Positions 7,889-16,846 of a DNA stretch of 64,000 nucleotides are shown here, in pieces. The notes under the pieces were generated by a model, which saw nothing but the letters and a program-made list of their open reading frames with translations, did no database searches and was not told where the DNA came from. Position 1 is the stretch's first letter. Each line of letters opens with the position of its first letter. Source of the DNA: Planobispora rosea (GTDB taxonomy: Bacteria > Actinomycetota > Actinomycetes > Streptosporangiales > Streptosporangiaceae); the NCBI RefSeq assembly GCF_014648175.1, contig NZ_BMQP01000013.1, forward strand, positions 1-64,000. The letters run 5' to 3'. The translations under genes were made by a program, and so were the position numbers.

Positions 7889-8876
7889 CCGTCAGATAGC
7901 GCTCGGCCAGCTCGCAGGTGCCCAGGGTGTAGCCCGCGCCGAGCTCGGCGGCGATGTCCGCCCCGGTGTGGGTGCCGATCCAGGCGACCAGCAGCAGGCG
8001 GCGGAACATGATGAACGTCCAGATCTCGGCCTCCTCCTCGGAGGGCAGGCCGAGCACGGTCCGGTACCCCCGGAGCCACGCCTCGATCATCTCCGGGACC
8101 AGGGGGTGGTGCTCGATGAAGCTGAGCGCCGCGGCGAGGTCGTAGAGGTACCAGCTGAAGCCGCAGTCGTCGAAGTCGATGACGCTGGGCGGCCCGTCCC
8201 CGGTGGTCAGCAGGTTGGCCAGGCGCAGGTCCGCGTGGATCAGGCCGTAGCGGCCGGGATCGCGGCCGAAGCGGTGCAGCCGCTCGCGCAGTTCCTTGTC
8301 CAGCCGGTCCAGTACGGCCAGCGCCCCGGGCTCCATCCCCGGCCCGTCCTGCCAGCGTCCCCAGCGGGACTCCGTCCCCAGGGCGGCCTCGTAGTCCCAG
8401 TGGAAACGGGTGAACCCGGCGGGCTCGCGCCAGGCCCGCGCGTGCCGGTGCATCCGCGCGGTGACCTCGCCGAGCAGCTCGAAGTCCTCGACCAGGCGAT
8501 CCTCGGGCGGCTCCGTCCCGGGCAGGAACTCGAACATGACGCACTCGCGGGGCAGCTCCCCGGGGACGGTCAGCACCCGGGAGCCGTCCGGGGCGGGGAT
8601 CGCCCTCGGGGTCCTGACCCCGGCCTCCTGGCGGAGCGCCTCCAGCCAGGCCAGCTCGGAGCGGATCGCCGGGACGGAGTGGTAACCGAGCCGGTGCACC
8701 CGCAGGATCGAGCGGGTCCCGGTCGCCGGGTCGTCCACCCGGAAGGTGGCGTTCTCCGACACGTTGATCAGTGTGACCTCGGCGTCGGGCAGGCCGTGCA
8801 GCCGCGCCGCCGTACGGGCCGTGTCGTGCACGCGGGCCAGCACGTCGCCACCGGCCGACAGGTCGTGGGCCTGCAT
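7878..8876 (-). CDS. APH-family phosphotransferase
   Basis: The 332-residue protein is an aminoglycoside-phosphotransferase/homoserine-kinase-like enzyme. The kinase-like fold is recognised by the N-lobe strand TFRVDDPATGTRSILRVHR, the catalytic loop LIHADLRLANLL (HxDxxxxN, about residues 218-229) and the metal-binding VIDFDDCGFSWYLYDLA. These enzymes phosphorylate hydroxyl groups of small molecules with ATP; the substrate cannot be deduced, and most chromosomal members are not antibiotic resistance genes. A GGAGGAG box lies before the ATG. It converges on the TPR gene with only 21 bp between the stops. Confidence 0.82.
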   Translation of the reverse strand: MQAHDLSAGGDVLARVHDTARTAARLHGLPDAEVTLINVSENATFRVDDPATGTRSILRVHRLGYHSVPAIRSELAWLEALRQEAGVRTPRAIPAPDGSRVLTVPGELPRECVMFEFLPGTEPPEDRLVEDFELLGEVTARMHRHARAWREPAGFTRFHWDYEAALGTESRWGRWQDGPGMEPGALAVLDRLDKELRERLHRFGRDPGRYGLIHADLRLANLLTTGDGPPSVIDFDDCGFSWYLYDLAAALSFIEHHPLVPEMIEAWLRGYRTVLGLPSEEEAEIWTFIMFRRLLLVAWIGTHTGADIAAELGAGYTLGTCELAERYLTGTV

Positions 8877-8948
8877 GGGTCTCCTCCCGGACGCTCGCGC
8901 AAAGGCTCGGATCCTATCCGAGACCGCGCCGGGCGCCGCGCCGGGGTC

Positions 8949-9596
8949 TCAGGAGCGGAGGTAGGCCAGCACCGCCAGGACCCGGCGGTGCTGGTCGCCG
9001 TCCTCGGCGTGCAGGCCGAGCTTGGTGAAGATGCTGCGGATGTGCTTCTCCACCGCCCCGTCGCTGACCACCAGCTGCCGGCCGATGGCCGGGTTGGAGC
9101 GGCCCTCCGCCATCAGGCCGAGGACCTCGCGCTCCCGGGGGGTGAGGGAGGCGAGCGGGTCGTCGCGGCGGCGCCGTACCATCAGCTGGGCCACCACCTG
9201 GGGGTCGAAGACCGTGCCGCCGCCCGCGATCGTGCGCAGGGCCCCCATGAAGTCGTCCACGTCCACGACCCGGTCCTTGAGCAGGTAGCCCACCGCGCCC
9301 CTGGCGTCGGCGAGCAGGTCGTCGGCATAGGACACCTCCACGTACTGGGACAGGATCAGCACCGGGGCCCCCGGCACCCGCCGCCGCGCCTCGACCGCGG
9401 CCCGCAGGCCCTCGTCGGTGAAGCTCGGCGGCATCCGGACGTCCACCACGGACACGTCCGGACGGTGCTCGGCGACGGCCTCCACGAGACCGCCGCCGTC
9501 ACCGACCTCCGCCACCACCTTGCAGCCGAACTCCTCCAGCAGCCTGATCAGGCCCGCCCTGATCAGCACCGCGTCGTCAGCCACGACTACCCGCAC
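8949..9596 (-). CDS. NarL/LuxR-type response regulator
   Basis: The 215-residue protein has an N-terminal receiver (acidic pair DD at residues 7-8, phosphoacceptor Asp in VVDVRMPPSFTDEG near residue 52, conserved Lys in LLKDRV) and a C-terminal LuxR helix-turn-helix (LTPREREVLGLMAEGRSNPAIG, residues ~148-170, then VEKHIRSIFTKLGL). It starts with GTG inside the last codons of the histidine kinase gene (10-bp overlap), so translation is coupled. It is the DNA-binding partner of that kinase. The palindrome upstream of the operon is the natural candidate for its site. Confidence 0.9.
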   Translation of the reverse strand: MRVVVADDAVLIRAGLIRLLEEFGCKVVAEVGDGGGLVEAVAEHRPDVSVVDVRMPPSFTDEGLRAAVEARRRVPGAPVLILSQYVEVSYADDLLADARGAVGYLLKDRVVDVDDFMGALRTIAGGGTVFDPQVVAQLMVRRRRDDPLASLTPREREVLGLMAEGRSNPAIGRQLVVSDGAVEKHIRSIFTKLGLHAEDGDQHRRVLAVLAYLRS

Positions 9597-10834
9597 GGAA
9601 CCTCCGCCACGATCACCGTCGGCCCGCCCACCGGGGAGTCCACCGACAGCTCGCCGTCCACCGCCCGGAGGCGGTCGGCGAGGCCGGACAGGCCGTGTCC
9701 CTTGGCGACGTGTGCGCCGCCGACCCCATCATCCCCGATCGTGAGCATCAGGACGCCACCGGTTTTGCTGAGCGTCACCGTGCAGACGGTGGCGTGGCTG
9801 TGCTTGGCGACGTTGGTCAGGGACTCGGCGACCACGAAGTAGACCGCGTTCTCCACCGCGGCGGGGAAGCGCTGGTCGACCTGGACGTCCAGTTCGACCG
9901 GGATGGTGCAGCGACCGGCGAGGGCGGCCAGCGCCGGCGCCAGGCCGCGGTCGGTGAGGACCGGCGGGGCGATGCCGCGCGACAGGGCGCGCAGCTCGTC
10001 CAGGGTCTCCCGGGTCGAGGTGATGGCCTCGGAGAGCATCCGCTCGACGGCCTGCGGGTCGCGCTTGAGCTGGCGCTGGGCCCGGGACAGGTCCATGGCC
10101 AGCGAGACCAGGCGCTGCTGCGGCCCGTCGTGGATGTCGCGCTCCAGCTTGCGCAGCGCGTTGGCCTCGGCCGAGACCGCCGCGGCCCGGCCCTCGGCCA
10201 GGTCGTCGATGCGCTCGTGCAGCTCGGCGACGCCGGTCAGCATGGCCCGGCTCAGACCGCCCTGGATCAGCGCCGCGCCGCGGACGACCACCGGAAGCGT
10301 GATCGCGAACAGTATGCCGATGACGGTGGTGAGGACGACCTCCATCAGGACGCTGTCGCCGAGCCCGATCAGCTCGGCCAGGCCCTCGTTGCCGGGGATG
10401 CTGGCGGTGATCCACCCGTAGATGGGAGCGGTCAGCCCGAGGATCGTCCCGGCCCACCAGGTGATGGTGACGCAGAACGTCGCGGTGGCGATCGGGAAGT
10501 TCACGATGGCGTACAACACGTCCAGCCAGGACTGGCCGCTGGTCAGCGGGTTCACCAGCCGGCGGAACGCCCCGGCGTCCCGCGGGGCGGGCCGGTAGCG
10601 CGGCCGGGCGACCGGACGGCCGAGCACCTCGGGCAGCATGCGGCGTTCCAGGTCGGCGAAGCCCCGGGCGAGCATCAAAGTGGCCGCCAGGACGGGCACG
10701 CCGATCCACACGATCACCGTCCCGACGCCGGCCGCGAGGCCGACGACCGTCAGGCAGAACGCGATCACCGCGAGAGGAAAGCCGAGCAACAGATAGCCGG
10801 TGTCGATGCCGATGCGGCGCATGAGGGGTTTCAT
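9587..10834 (-). CDS. Sensor histidine kinase with membrane sensor domain
   Basis: The 415-residue protein has an N-terminal membrane domain with about four to five hydrophobic segments (residues ~10-60 and 105-205) of the actinobacterial putative-sensor type. Next come a HisKA_3 dimerisation helix with phosphoacceptor His in LERDIHDGPQQRLV (about residue 230) and a HATPase with GDDGVGGA and GHGLSGLADRL. This pairs with NarL-type regulators. The gene overlaps its response regulator by 10 bp. The signal is unknown; the sensor is mostly membrane-embedded, suggesting envelope or lipid cues, as inferred for this family. Confidence 0.88.
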   Translation of the reverse strand: MKPLMRRIGIDTGYLLLGFPLAVIAFCLTVVGLAAGVGTVIVWIGVPVLAATLMLARGFADLERRMLPEVLGRPVARPRYRPAPRDAGAFRRLVNPLTSGQSWLDVLYAIVNFPIATATFCVTITWWAGTILGLTAPIYGWITASIPGNEGLAELIGLGDSVLMEVVLTTVIGILFAITLPVVVRGAALIQGGLSRAMLTGVAELHERIDDLAEGRAAAVSAEANALRKLERDIHDGPQQRLVSLAMDLSRAQRQLKRDPQAVERMLSEAITSTRETLDELRALSRGIAPPVLTDRGLAPALAALAGRCTIPVELDVQVDQRFPAAVENAVYFVVAESLTNVAKHSHATVCTVTLSKTGGVLMLTIGDDGVGGAHVAKGHGLSGLADRLRAVDGELSVDSPVGGPTVIVAEVPCG

Positions 10835-10889
10835 GGAGGCAACGCTACGAGTCCCGGCGGCGGGGATCGACCCTGCCGGCAGGCATCCT

Positions 10890-10911
10890 GGGGTAGGGCT
10901 GGCCCTACCCC
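10890..10911. promoter_or_regulatory. 22-bp palindrome upstream of the two-component operon
   Basis: Arms GGGGTAGGGC and GCCCTACCCC flank a 2-base centre. The site lies 56 bp upstream of the kinase start and 117 bp upstream of the divergent acyltransferase. It is probably bound as a dimer by the adjacent NarL-type regulator, controlling one or both operons; this is inferred from position and symmetry. Confidence 0.6.
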
Positions 10912-11027
10912 TCCCGGTGGGGTGATCTTGCCCCGAAGAGGCCCGCAGCCGTCACTGCGCCGCCCCGGGTCGCCGCGAAAGTCTCGAACCACAACGCCAT
11001 GCCCCCCGTGAGGAATCGAGACGCCCG

Positions 11028-12458
11028 ATGGCCACCGTTCTGACCCGCCCCGCGCCAGGGAGCGCCGCGCGCCGCGCGCCGCTCACGCCGCCGTCCGGCC
11101 CGCCCGCCTCGCCGCTCGCCCCCGCGCCCGGCCGGGACCTCTTCATCGACGTCCTGCGCCTGTTCGGTATCGCGCTGGTGGTGCTCCAGCACTGGAGCAT
11201 GCCCGTGTTGTCCTTCACCGGCGAGGAGATCGTCACGGGGAACGCGCTGGCCTCGGGGAACGCCTGGATCATCACGTGGATCAGCCAGGTCATGCCGCTG
11301 GTGTTCTTCGCCGGGGGCGCCGCCAACGCGATCAGCCGGCGGGGCGCGGTCCGGCGGGGCGCCACGGGGCCGGCCTGGCTCGCCACGAGGCTGCGCCGCC
11401 TGGCCTGGCCGGTGCTGCCGCTGGCGGCCGTCTGGATCCCCCTGCCCCACCTGCTGCTCGCCTCGGGCCTGCCCGAGCAGCCGGTGGTCACGGCCTCGCG
11501 CCTGGCCGGGCAGCTGCTGTGGTTCCTGGCGATCTATCTCGTCGCGGTGGCGTCGACGCCGCTGATGCTCAGGCTCAACGCGGCCTACGGCTGGCGGGTG
11601 CCCGCGGCGCTGGCGGCGGGGGCCGTCGCGGTCGACGTCATCCGGTTCACCAGCGGCCTGGAGATCGCGGGATTCCCCAACATCGTCCTGGTCTGGCTGG
11701 CGGTGCACCAGCTCGGCTTCCTGTACGCCGACGGCCGCCTGCGCCGCCCGTGGATCATGGCGGTGACCGGGTACGGCCTGGCCGCGCTGCTGGTCGCGGC
11801 CGGGCCGTACCCGGGCAGCATGATCGGCATGCCCGGGGCCGCGGTGTCCAACATGGCGCCGCCCACGGTGGCGCTGCTGGCGGTCGCGTTCGGACAGATC
11901 GGGCTGGCGCTGGGCCTGCGGCGGCAGATCGTCGCGTTCGCCTCGTGGCCGGGGGTGGACCGGGTGCTCGGCTGGGCCGGTCCCCGCATGATGACGGTCT
12001 ACCTGTGGCACATGAGCGCGCTGTTCACGGTCACCGCGGTGGTCGTGGTGGGGCTGGGCGTGTCCACCCCGGAGCCGGGCGGGGGCGCCTGGTTGTCGGG
12101 CTGGCCGCACTGGCTGCTCATGCTCGCGCTGGCGGCGTGGCCGATGCTGAGGGGTTTCGCCCGGTTCGAGGAGCCGCCGGCCGCGGGACCGTACCGGGGC
12201 GGGACGGTCAGGATCGCGGTGGCCACGGCGCTGACCGGGACGGGGCTGCTCCTGCTCACCATGTTCGGCTTCGTTCCCGGCGTCGCGCCCGTGATCGGCG
12301 CGGGCGCGCTCCTGGCGGGACTGCTGCTGACGTTCTCCGCGCGCACGGACGGGACCCCCTCCGCCCGCACGGACGGGACCGTCTCCGAGCGCACCGGCGG
12401 GGCCGCCTCCGGCCGTACGGACGGGACCGCAACCGCCCGTTCCGGCAGGGCCGCGTAG
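11028..12458 (+). CDS. Acyltransferase 3 family integral membrane protein
   Basis: The 476-residue product has about ten hydrophobic helices. The first (DLFIDVLRLFGIALVVLQHW) contains the family's conserved Arg and His. Acyltransferase-3 proteins O-acylate sugars, lipids or antibiotics at the membrane; the acceptor is unknown. A proline-rich cytosolic leader precedes the first helix. The C-terminus is a low-complexity tail of degenerate repeats (ARTDGT, SERTGG, SGRTDGT). It is divergent from the two-component operon and shares the intergenic palindrome region. No strong ribosome binding site precedes the ATG, although GAGGAATC lies about ten bases upstream. Confidence 0.82.
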   Translation: MATVLTRPAPGSAARRAPLTPPSGPPASPLAPAPGRDLFIDVLRLFGIALVVLQHWSMPVLSFTGEEIVTGNALASGNAWIITWISQVMPLVFFAGGAANAISRRGAVRRGATGPAWLATRLRRLAWPVLPLAAVWIPLPHLLLASGLPEQPVVTASRLAGQLLWFLAIYLVAVASTPLMLRLNAAYGWRVPAALAAGAVAVDVIRFTSGLEIAGFPNIVLVWLAVHQLGFLYADGRLRRPWIMAVTGYGLAALLVAAGPYPGSMIGMPGAAVSNMAPPTVALLAVAFGQIGLALGLRRQIVAFASWPGVDRVLGWAGPRMMTVYLWHMSALFTVTAVVVVGLGVSTPEPGGGAWLSGWPHWLLMLALAAWPMLRGFARFEEPPAAGPYRGGTVRIAVATALTGTGLLLLTMFGFVPGVAPVIGAGALLAGLLLTFSARTDGTPSARTDGTVSERTGGAASGRTDGTATARSGRAA

Positions 12459-12537
12459 GCAGCCGGCGGGGCCGCGCGGGAAACTCGGGCCGCCCCGGCG
12501 GTCCGACCACCGCCGGTTGTTCGGCAGGATGGGAACC

Positions 12538-15033
12538 GTGAGCCTTGTAGATCGCCTGCCGGAAGAGATAGACGCCGACCCCGACACCATCTTCGACGCC
12601 TTCGTCGGGTGGAACGCCGAACGGGGCCTCACCCTCTATCCGGCCCAGGAGGAGGCCCTCATCGAGGTCGTCTCCGGCAACAACCTGATCCTGGCCACCC
12701 CGACGGGCTCGGGCAAGAGCCTGGTCGCGGCGGGCGCGCACTTCACCGCGCTCACCCGGGACATGCGGACCTTCTACACCGCGCCGATCAAGGCGCTGGT
12801 GTCGGAGAAGTTCTTCGACCTGTGCGAGGTCTTCGGCACCGAGAACGTCGGCATGATGACCGGCGACGCGAGCGTGAACCCCGGGGCGCCGATCATCTGC
12901 TGCACCGCCGAGATCCTGGCCAACGTCGCGCTGCGCGACGGCGCCCAGGCCGACATCGGCCAGGTGGTGATGGACGAGTTCCACTTCTACGCCGAGCCGG
13001 ACCGGGGCTGGGCCTGGCAGGTGCCGCTGCTGGAGCTGCCGCAGGTGCAGTTCGTCCTGATGTCGGCGACCCTCGGCGACGTGACCATGTTCGAGGAGGA
13101 CCTGACCCGGCGCACCGGCCGCCCCACCTCCGTGGTCAAGCACGCCGAGCGCCCGGTCCCGCTGGTCTACTCCTACCGGATGACCGCGCTCCACGAGACC
13201 CTGGAGGAGATGCTCTCCACCAACCAGTACCCGGTCTACGTGGTCCACTTCACCCAAGCCGCCGCCATGGAGCGGGCGCAGGCGCTGATGAGCATCAACA
13301 TGTGCTCGAAGGCCGAGAAGGAGGCCATCGCCGCGCTCATCGGCAACTTCCGGTTCACCACGAACTTCGGCCGGGCCCTGTCCCGGCTGGTACGGCACGG
13401 CATCGGCGTGCACCACGCCGGCATGCTGCCGAAGTACCGCCGCCTGGTCGAGCGCCTGGCCCAGGCCGGGCTGCTGAAGGTCATCTGCGGCACCGACACC
13501 CTCGGCGTCGGCGTCAACGTGCCGATCCGCACCGTGCTGTTCACCGCGCTGAGCAAGTACGACGGCAACAAGGTACGGCGGCTGCGCGCCCGCGAGTTCC
13601 ACCAGATCGCCGGGCGGGCGGGCCGGGCCGGCTTCGACACCATCGGCTACGTCGCCTGCCAGGCGCCCGAGCACGTCATCGAGAACGAGCGGGCGCTGGC
13701 CAAGATCGGCGACGATCCCAAGCGGCGGCGCGGCTACGCCCGCAAGAAGCCGCCGGAGGGCTTCGTCGGCTGGAGCGAGGAGACCTTCACCAAGCTGCAG
13801 GAGGCCGAGCCCGAGCCGCTGACCTCCCGCTTCAAGGTCAGCAACGCCATGCTGCTGGCGGTCATCAACCGGCCGGGCGACTGCTTCGCCGCGATGAAGC
13901 ACCTGCTCACCGACAACCACGAGGACCGCAAGTGGCAGCGGCGGCATATCAGCCAGGCCATCGCGATCTACCGCTCGCTGCTGGCGGGCGGTGTGGTGGA
14001 GCAGCTGCCCGAGCCCGACGAGCAGGGGCGCAGGGCCCGGCTCACCATCGAGCTGCAGGAGGACTTCGCCCTCAACCAGGCGTTGTCGACGTTCGCGCTG
14101 GCCGCCTTCGAGCTGCTCGACCGGGAGTCGCCGACCTACGCCCTGGACATGGTCTCGATCGTGGAGTCCATCCTCGACGACCCGCGTCAGATCCTGTCCG
14201 CCCAGCTGAAGAAGGTCAGGGGCGAGGCCGTGGCGCAGATGAAGGCCGACGGGATCGAGTACGAGGAGCGGATGGAGCTCCTGGCCGAGCTCACCCACCC
14301 GATGCCCCTGGCCGACCTGCTGCTGGGCGCCTACGAGACCTACCGGCGCGGGCACCCGTGGGTGGCCGACTACACGGTGAGCCCCAAGAGCGTCATCCGG
14401 GACATGTACGAGCGGGCGATGACCTTCACCGAGTACGTCGCCCACTACGAGCTGGCCCGCTCCGAGGGCACCGTGCTGCGCTACCTCGCCGACGCCTACC
14501 GCACGCTCTCGCGGACCATCCCCGAGCACCTGAAGACCGAGGACCTGGTCGACCTGATCGAATGGCTCGGCGAGCTCGTCCGGCAGGTCGACTCCAGCCT
14601 CATCGACGAGTGGGAGAAGCTGGCCAACCCGGCCCTGATCCCCGAGGCGGAACAGGAGATCGAGACCAAGCCGCGTCCGGTCACCGGCAACCCGCGCGCC
14701 TTCCGGGTGCTGGTCCGCAACGCGATGTTCCGCCTGGTCGAGCTGGTCGCCTGGGAGCGGGAGGAGGAGCTGGCCGAGCTGGCCCCCGACGTCGACTGGC
14801 CCGCCGCGCTGGACGCCTACTACGACGACCACGACGAGGTCGGCACCGGCCCGGACGCCCGTGGCCCGGCCCTGCTCCGGATCGAGGAGGAGAAGGAGCT
14901 GTGGAAGGTCCGCCAGGTCATCGCCGACCCGGCGGGCGACGGCGACTGGGGCATCGACGCCCAGGTCGACCTGGCCGCCTCCGACGAGGAGGGCCGCGCG
15001 GTCATCCACGTCACCGGCCTCAACCGCCTGTGA
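12538..15033 (+). CDS. Ski2/Mtr4-like DEAD/DEAH helicase with DUF3516 C-terminus
   Basis: The 831-residue protein is a superfamily 2 helicase. Motif I is ATPTGSGKS (residues ~47-55), motif II is DEFH in VVMDEFHFYAEP, motif III is SAT, and motif VI is QIAGRAGRAGFD. The half after about residue 420 matches the actinobacterial DUF3516 helicase C-terminus. RNA unwinding or turnover is likely from its similarity to Ski2-like enzymes, but this bacterial branch is poorly characterised. I chose the GTG at 12538 (with AGGATGGGA upstream); in-frame ATG 12529 and TTG 12517 are alternatives. A DUF2087 gene follows 113 bp downstream. Confidence 0.85.
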   Translation: MSLVDRLPEEIDADPDTIFDAFVGWNAERGLTLYPAQEEALIEVVSGNNLILATPTGSGKSLVAAGAHFTALTRDMRTFYTAPIKALVSEKFFDLCEVFGTENVGMMTGDASVNPGAPIICCTAEILANVALRDGAQADIGQVVMDEFHFYAEPDRGWAWQVPLLELPQVQFVLMSATLGDVTMFEEDLTRRTGRPTSVVKHAERPVPLVYSYRMTALHETLEEMLSTNQYPVYVVHFTQAAAMERAQALMSINMCSKAEKEAIAALIGNFRFTTNFGRALSRLVRHGIGVHHAGMLPKYRRLVERLAQAGLLKVICGTDTLGVGVNVPIRTVLFTALSKYDGNKVRRLRAREFHQIAGRAGRAGFDTIGYVACQAPEHVIENERALAKIGDDPKRRRGYARKKPPEGFVGWSEETFTKLQEAEPEPLTSRFKVSNAMLLAVINRPGDCFAAMKHLLTDNHEDRKWQRRHISQAIAIYRSLLAGGVVEQLPEPDEQGRRARLTIELQEDFALNQALSTFALAAFELLDRESPTYALDMVSIVESILDDPRQILSAQLKKVRGEAVAQMKADGIEYEERMELLAELTHPMPLADLLLGAYETYRRGHPWVADYTVSPKSVIRDMYERAMTFTEYVAHYELARSEGTVLRYLADAYRTLSRTIPEHLKTEDLVDLIEWLGELVRQVDSSLIDEWEKLANPALIPEAEQEIETKPRPVTGNPRAFRVLVRNAMFRLVELVAWEREEELAELAPDVDWPAALDAYYDDHDEVGTGPDARGPALLRIEEEKELWKVRQVIADPAGDGDWGIDAQVDLAASDEEGRAVIHVTGLNRL

Positions 15034-15034
15034 G

Positions 15035-15064
15035 ATCCCGGCGGTGAGGTGTCACCCGCGGGAT
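15035..15064 (+). terminator. Possible hairpin terminator after the helicase gene
   Basis: The arms ATCCCGGCGGTG and CACCCGCGGGAT can pair with one offset, two bases after the helicase stop codon, followed by TTT. No long U-tract is present, so termination may be weak. Confidence 0.4.
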
Positions 15065-15146
15065 TTCGGCGAGGAGGTCCCACGGGTATCTCACAGGCCG
15101 GATTTTCCGATGGCGGCGCGGGAACGGGAACCGGGAGGATGCAACC

Positions 15147-15680
15147 ATGAGCGATGAGGCGATCAGGCAGGTTCTCGGCCTTCTCTACCAGGACGACACG
15201 TTGCGGGTGCTGTCGGCGCTGGCCCTGGAACGAGGGCCCGAGGAGTCCGGGCTCGACCGGGACGCGATGTCGCTGGCGTTGAACCGGCTGGAGCGCGGCG
15301 GGCTGGCCGTTCCGGACGGTGAGGGCGGGTGGCGGGTACGGCGCGAGCGCTTCCGCGAGCTGCTGCACGCCTCCGCCCCGCCCCCCGAGGTGCTCTCCCC
15401 CGAGGAGAAGGTGCTGCGCTCCTTCCTCGTGGACGGGCGGCTGCGGGCCATCCCCACCAAGCGGGACAAGCAGCTCATCGTGCTGGACTACGTCGCCCAG
15501 GTCTTCGAGCCGGGCGTGCGCTACCCGGAGAAGGCCGTCAACGTGGCGCTGCGCGCCTTCCACGACGACTACGCGGCGCTCCGCCGCTACCTGGTGGACG
15601 AGGGCATGCTGACCCGGGAGAACAACGTCTACTGGCGCAGCGGCGGCGCCGTGGACATCTCCCCCGGCCCCGGCGCCTGA
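15147..15680 (+). CDS. DUF2087-domain protein, possible regulator
   Basis: The 177-residue protein has two parts. Residues ~1-75 look like a winged-helix segment (IRQVLGLLYQDDTLRVLSAL, then LNRLERGGLAV). Residues ~85-160 match the DUF2087 module (EEKVLRSFLVDGRLRAIPTK, then YPEKAVNVALRAFHDDYAALRRYLVDEGML). DUF2087 often accompanies small ArsR-like regulators, so transcriptional control is plausible. GGGAGGATGCAACC precedes the ATG. It follows the helicase gene on the same strand but a hairpin lies between, so cotranscription is uncertain. Confidence 0.78.
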   Translation: MSDEAIRQVLGLLYQDDTLRVLSALALERGPEESGLDRDAMSLALNRLERGGLAVPDGEGGWRVRRERFRELLHASAPPPEVLSPEEKVLRSFLVDGRLRAIPTKRDKQLIVLDYVAQVFEPGVRYPEKAVNVALRAFHDDYAALRRYLVDEGMLTRENNVYWRSGGAVDISPGPGA

Positions 15681-15793
15681 GCGCGGACGGCCCGCAGGCC
15701 GGGGACCACTCGCCCAGCGTTCTCCCGCGGAAGGTCCGGGGGACCCGCGCCCGGACGGAGCGGTCAGCCTGCTCCGGCCGGGCGGGACCCCGA

Positions 15794-16774
15794 TCAGCCG
15801 TAGTACTTCCTGGCCCCGTCGTGGAGCGGGACCGGCTCGGTCGTCGGCGCCTTCTCACGGGTGATGCTCTTGGCCGAGGGGTGGACCTTCTCCAGCTCCG
15901 CCTTGCGGTCGAAGATCAGCTTGGTCAGGCTCTCCGCGAGCGCCGCGTCCATCGACGAGTTCACCACGAGCAGGTTGGGGACCACGATCGTGGACACGTC
16001 GGCCGCGGTGGCGTAGACGTCCTTGCCGATCGTCCCCTGGGCGTAGACCTGGCCGTGCTCGGCCTGCATCTTCGGCAGCGAGGCGTCGAGCGGGACGAAG
16101 GCGACCTTCTCCTTCATGCTGGTGAACAGGTCGGTGATTCCCGGAGTGGGCAGGCCTCCCGACCAGATCAGGGCGTCCAGGCTGCCGTCCTTCATGCCCT
16201 GCACGCTCTCGGGCAGGCCCAGGGACTGGCGGGTGACGTCCTTGTCGGGGTCGAGCCCCGCCGCCCTGAGCAGGCGCAGCGCGATGACCTCGGTGCCGGA
16301 GTTCGGCGAGCCGGTGGAGACCCGCTTGCCCTTGAGATCGGCGATGGACTTCACGCTCGCCTCGGTGGTGGCGACGACCTGGGTGGAGTTGTCGTACAGC
16401 CGGGCGATGGCGCGGATCGGCTGGGGCGAGGTGAAGGCGCCCTTGCCCGCGATCGCGTCGGCCGCGGAGTCGGCGAGGGTGAAGGCGATGTCGGAGTCGC
16501 CCCTGACGACCCGCTGGATGTTCTCCACCGAGGCGCCGGTCGCCTCGGCCGTCGCCTGGTAGCCGGGGAGGTTCTTGCTGATCTGGTCGGCCAGGCCGCC
16601 GCCGAGGACGTAGTAGACGCCGGTGGTGTTGCCGGTGGCGATCGACAGGCGCTTGCCCCCGCCTCCGGCGCCTCCGGTGGCCGTCTGCTCGGCGGCCTGC
16701 TCGGCGGACCGGTCGCCGCCGCAGGCGCTGAGGGCCAGGATCCCCGCGGCCAGCAGGACGGTGAGACGTCTCAT
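15794..16774 (-). CDS. TAXI-family TRAP transporter solute-binding lipoprotein
   Basis: The 326-residue protein begins with a signal peptide ending in a lipobox (LSACGG, Cys ~18), so it should be lipid-anchored outside the cell membrane. The mature protein has the TAXI pattern: IATGNTTGVYYVLGGGLADQIS near residues 44-65 (quoted in part) and SGGLPTPGITDL later. TAXI proteins capture carboxylates, often glutamate-like or 2-oxoglutarate-like, and pass them to a fused DctQM permease. That permease is encoded 72 bp upstream, so the two form a complete importer. The substrate is not predictable. Confidence 0.88.
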   Translation of the reverse strand: MRRLTVLLAAGILALSACGGDRSAEQAAEQTATGGAGGGGKRLSIATGNTTGVYYVLGGGLADQISKNLPGYQATAEATGASVENIQRVVRGDSDIAFTLADSAADAIAGKGAFTSPQPIRAIARLYDNSTQVVATTEASVKSIADLKGKRVSTGSPNSGTEVIALRLLRAAGLDPDKDVTRQSLGLPESVQGMKDGSLDALIWSGGLPTPGITDLFTSMKEKVAFVPLDASLPKMQAEHGQVYAQGTIGKDVYATAADVSTIVVPNLLVVNSSMDAALAESLTKLIFDRKAELEKVHPSAKSITREKAPTTEPVPLHDGARKYYG

Positions 16775-16846
16775 AGTCGAACCTCTCGTTTCACGGGAGG
16801 AAGCTCTCCCAAGGGGTGTGTCGTGGAGGATGTTCTGTCGAGCTGT

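Noticed and set aside
7878..8876. APH gene as antibiotic resistance
   Set aside because: The family is broad; no resistance-specific motif or mobile context is present.
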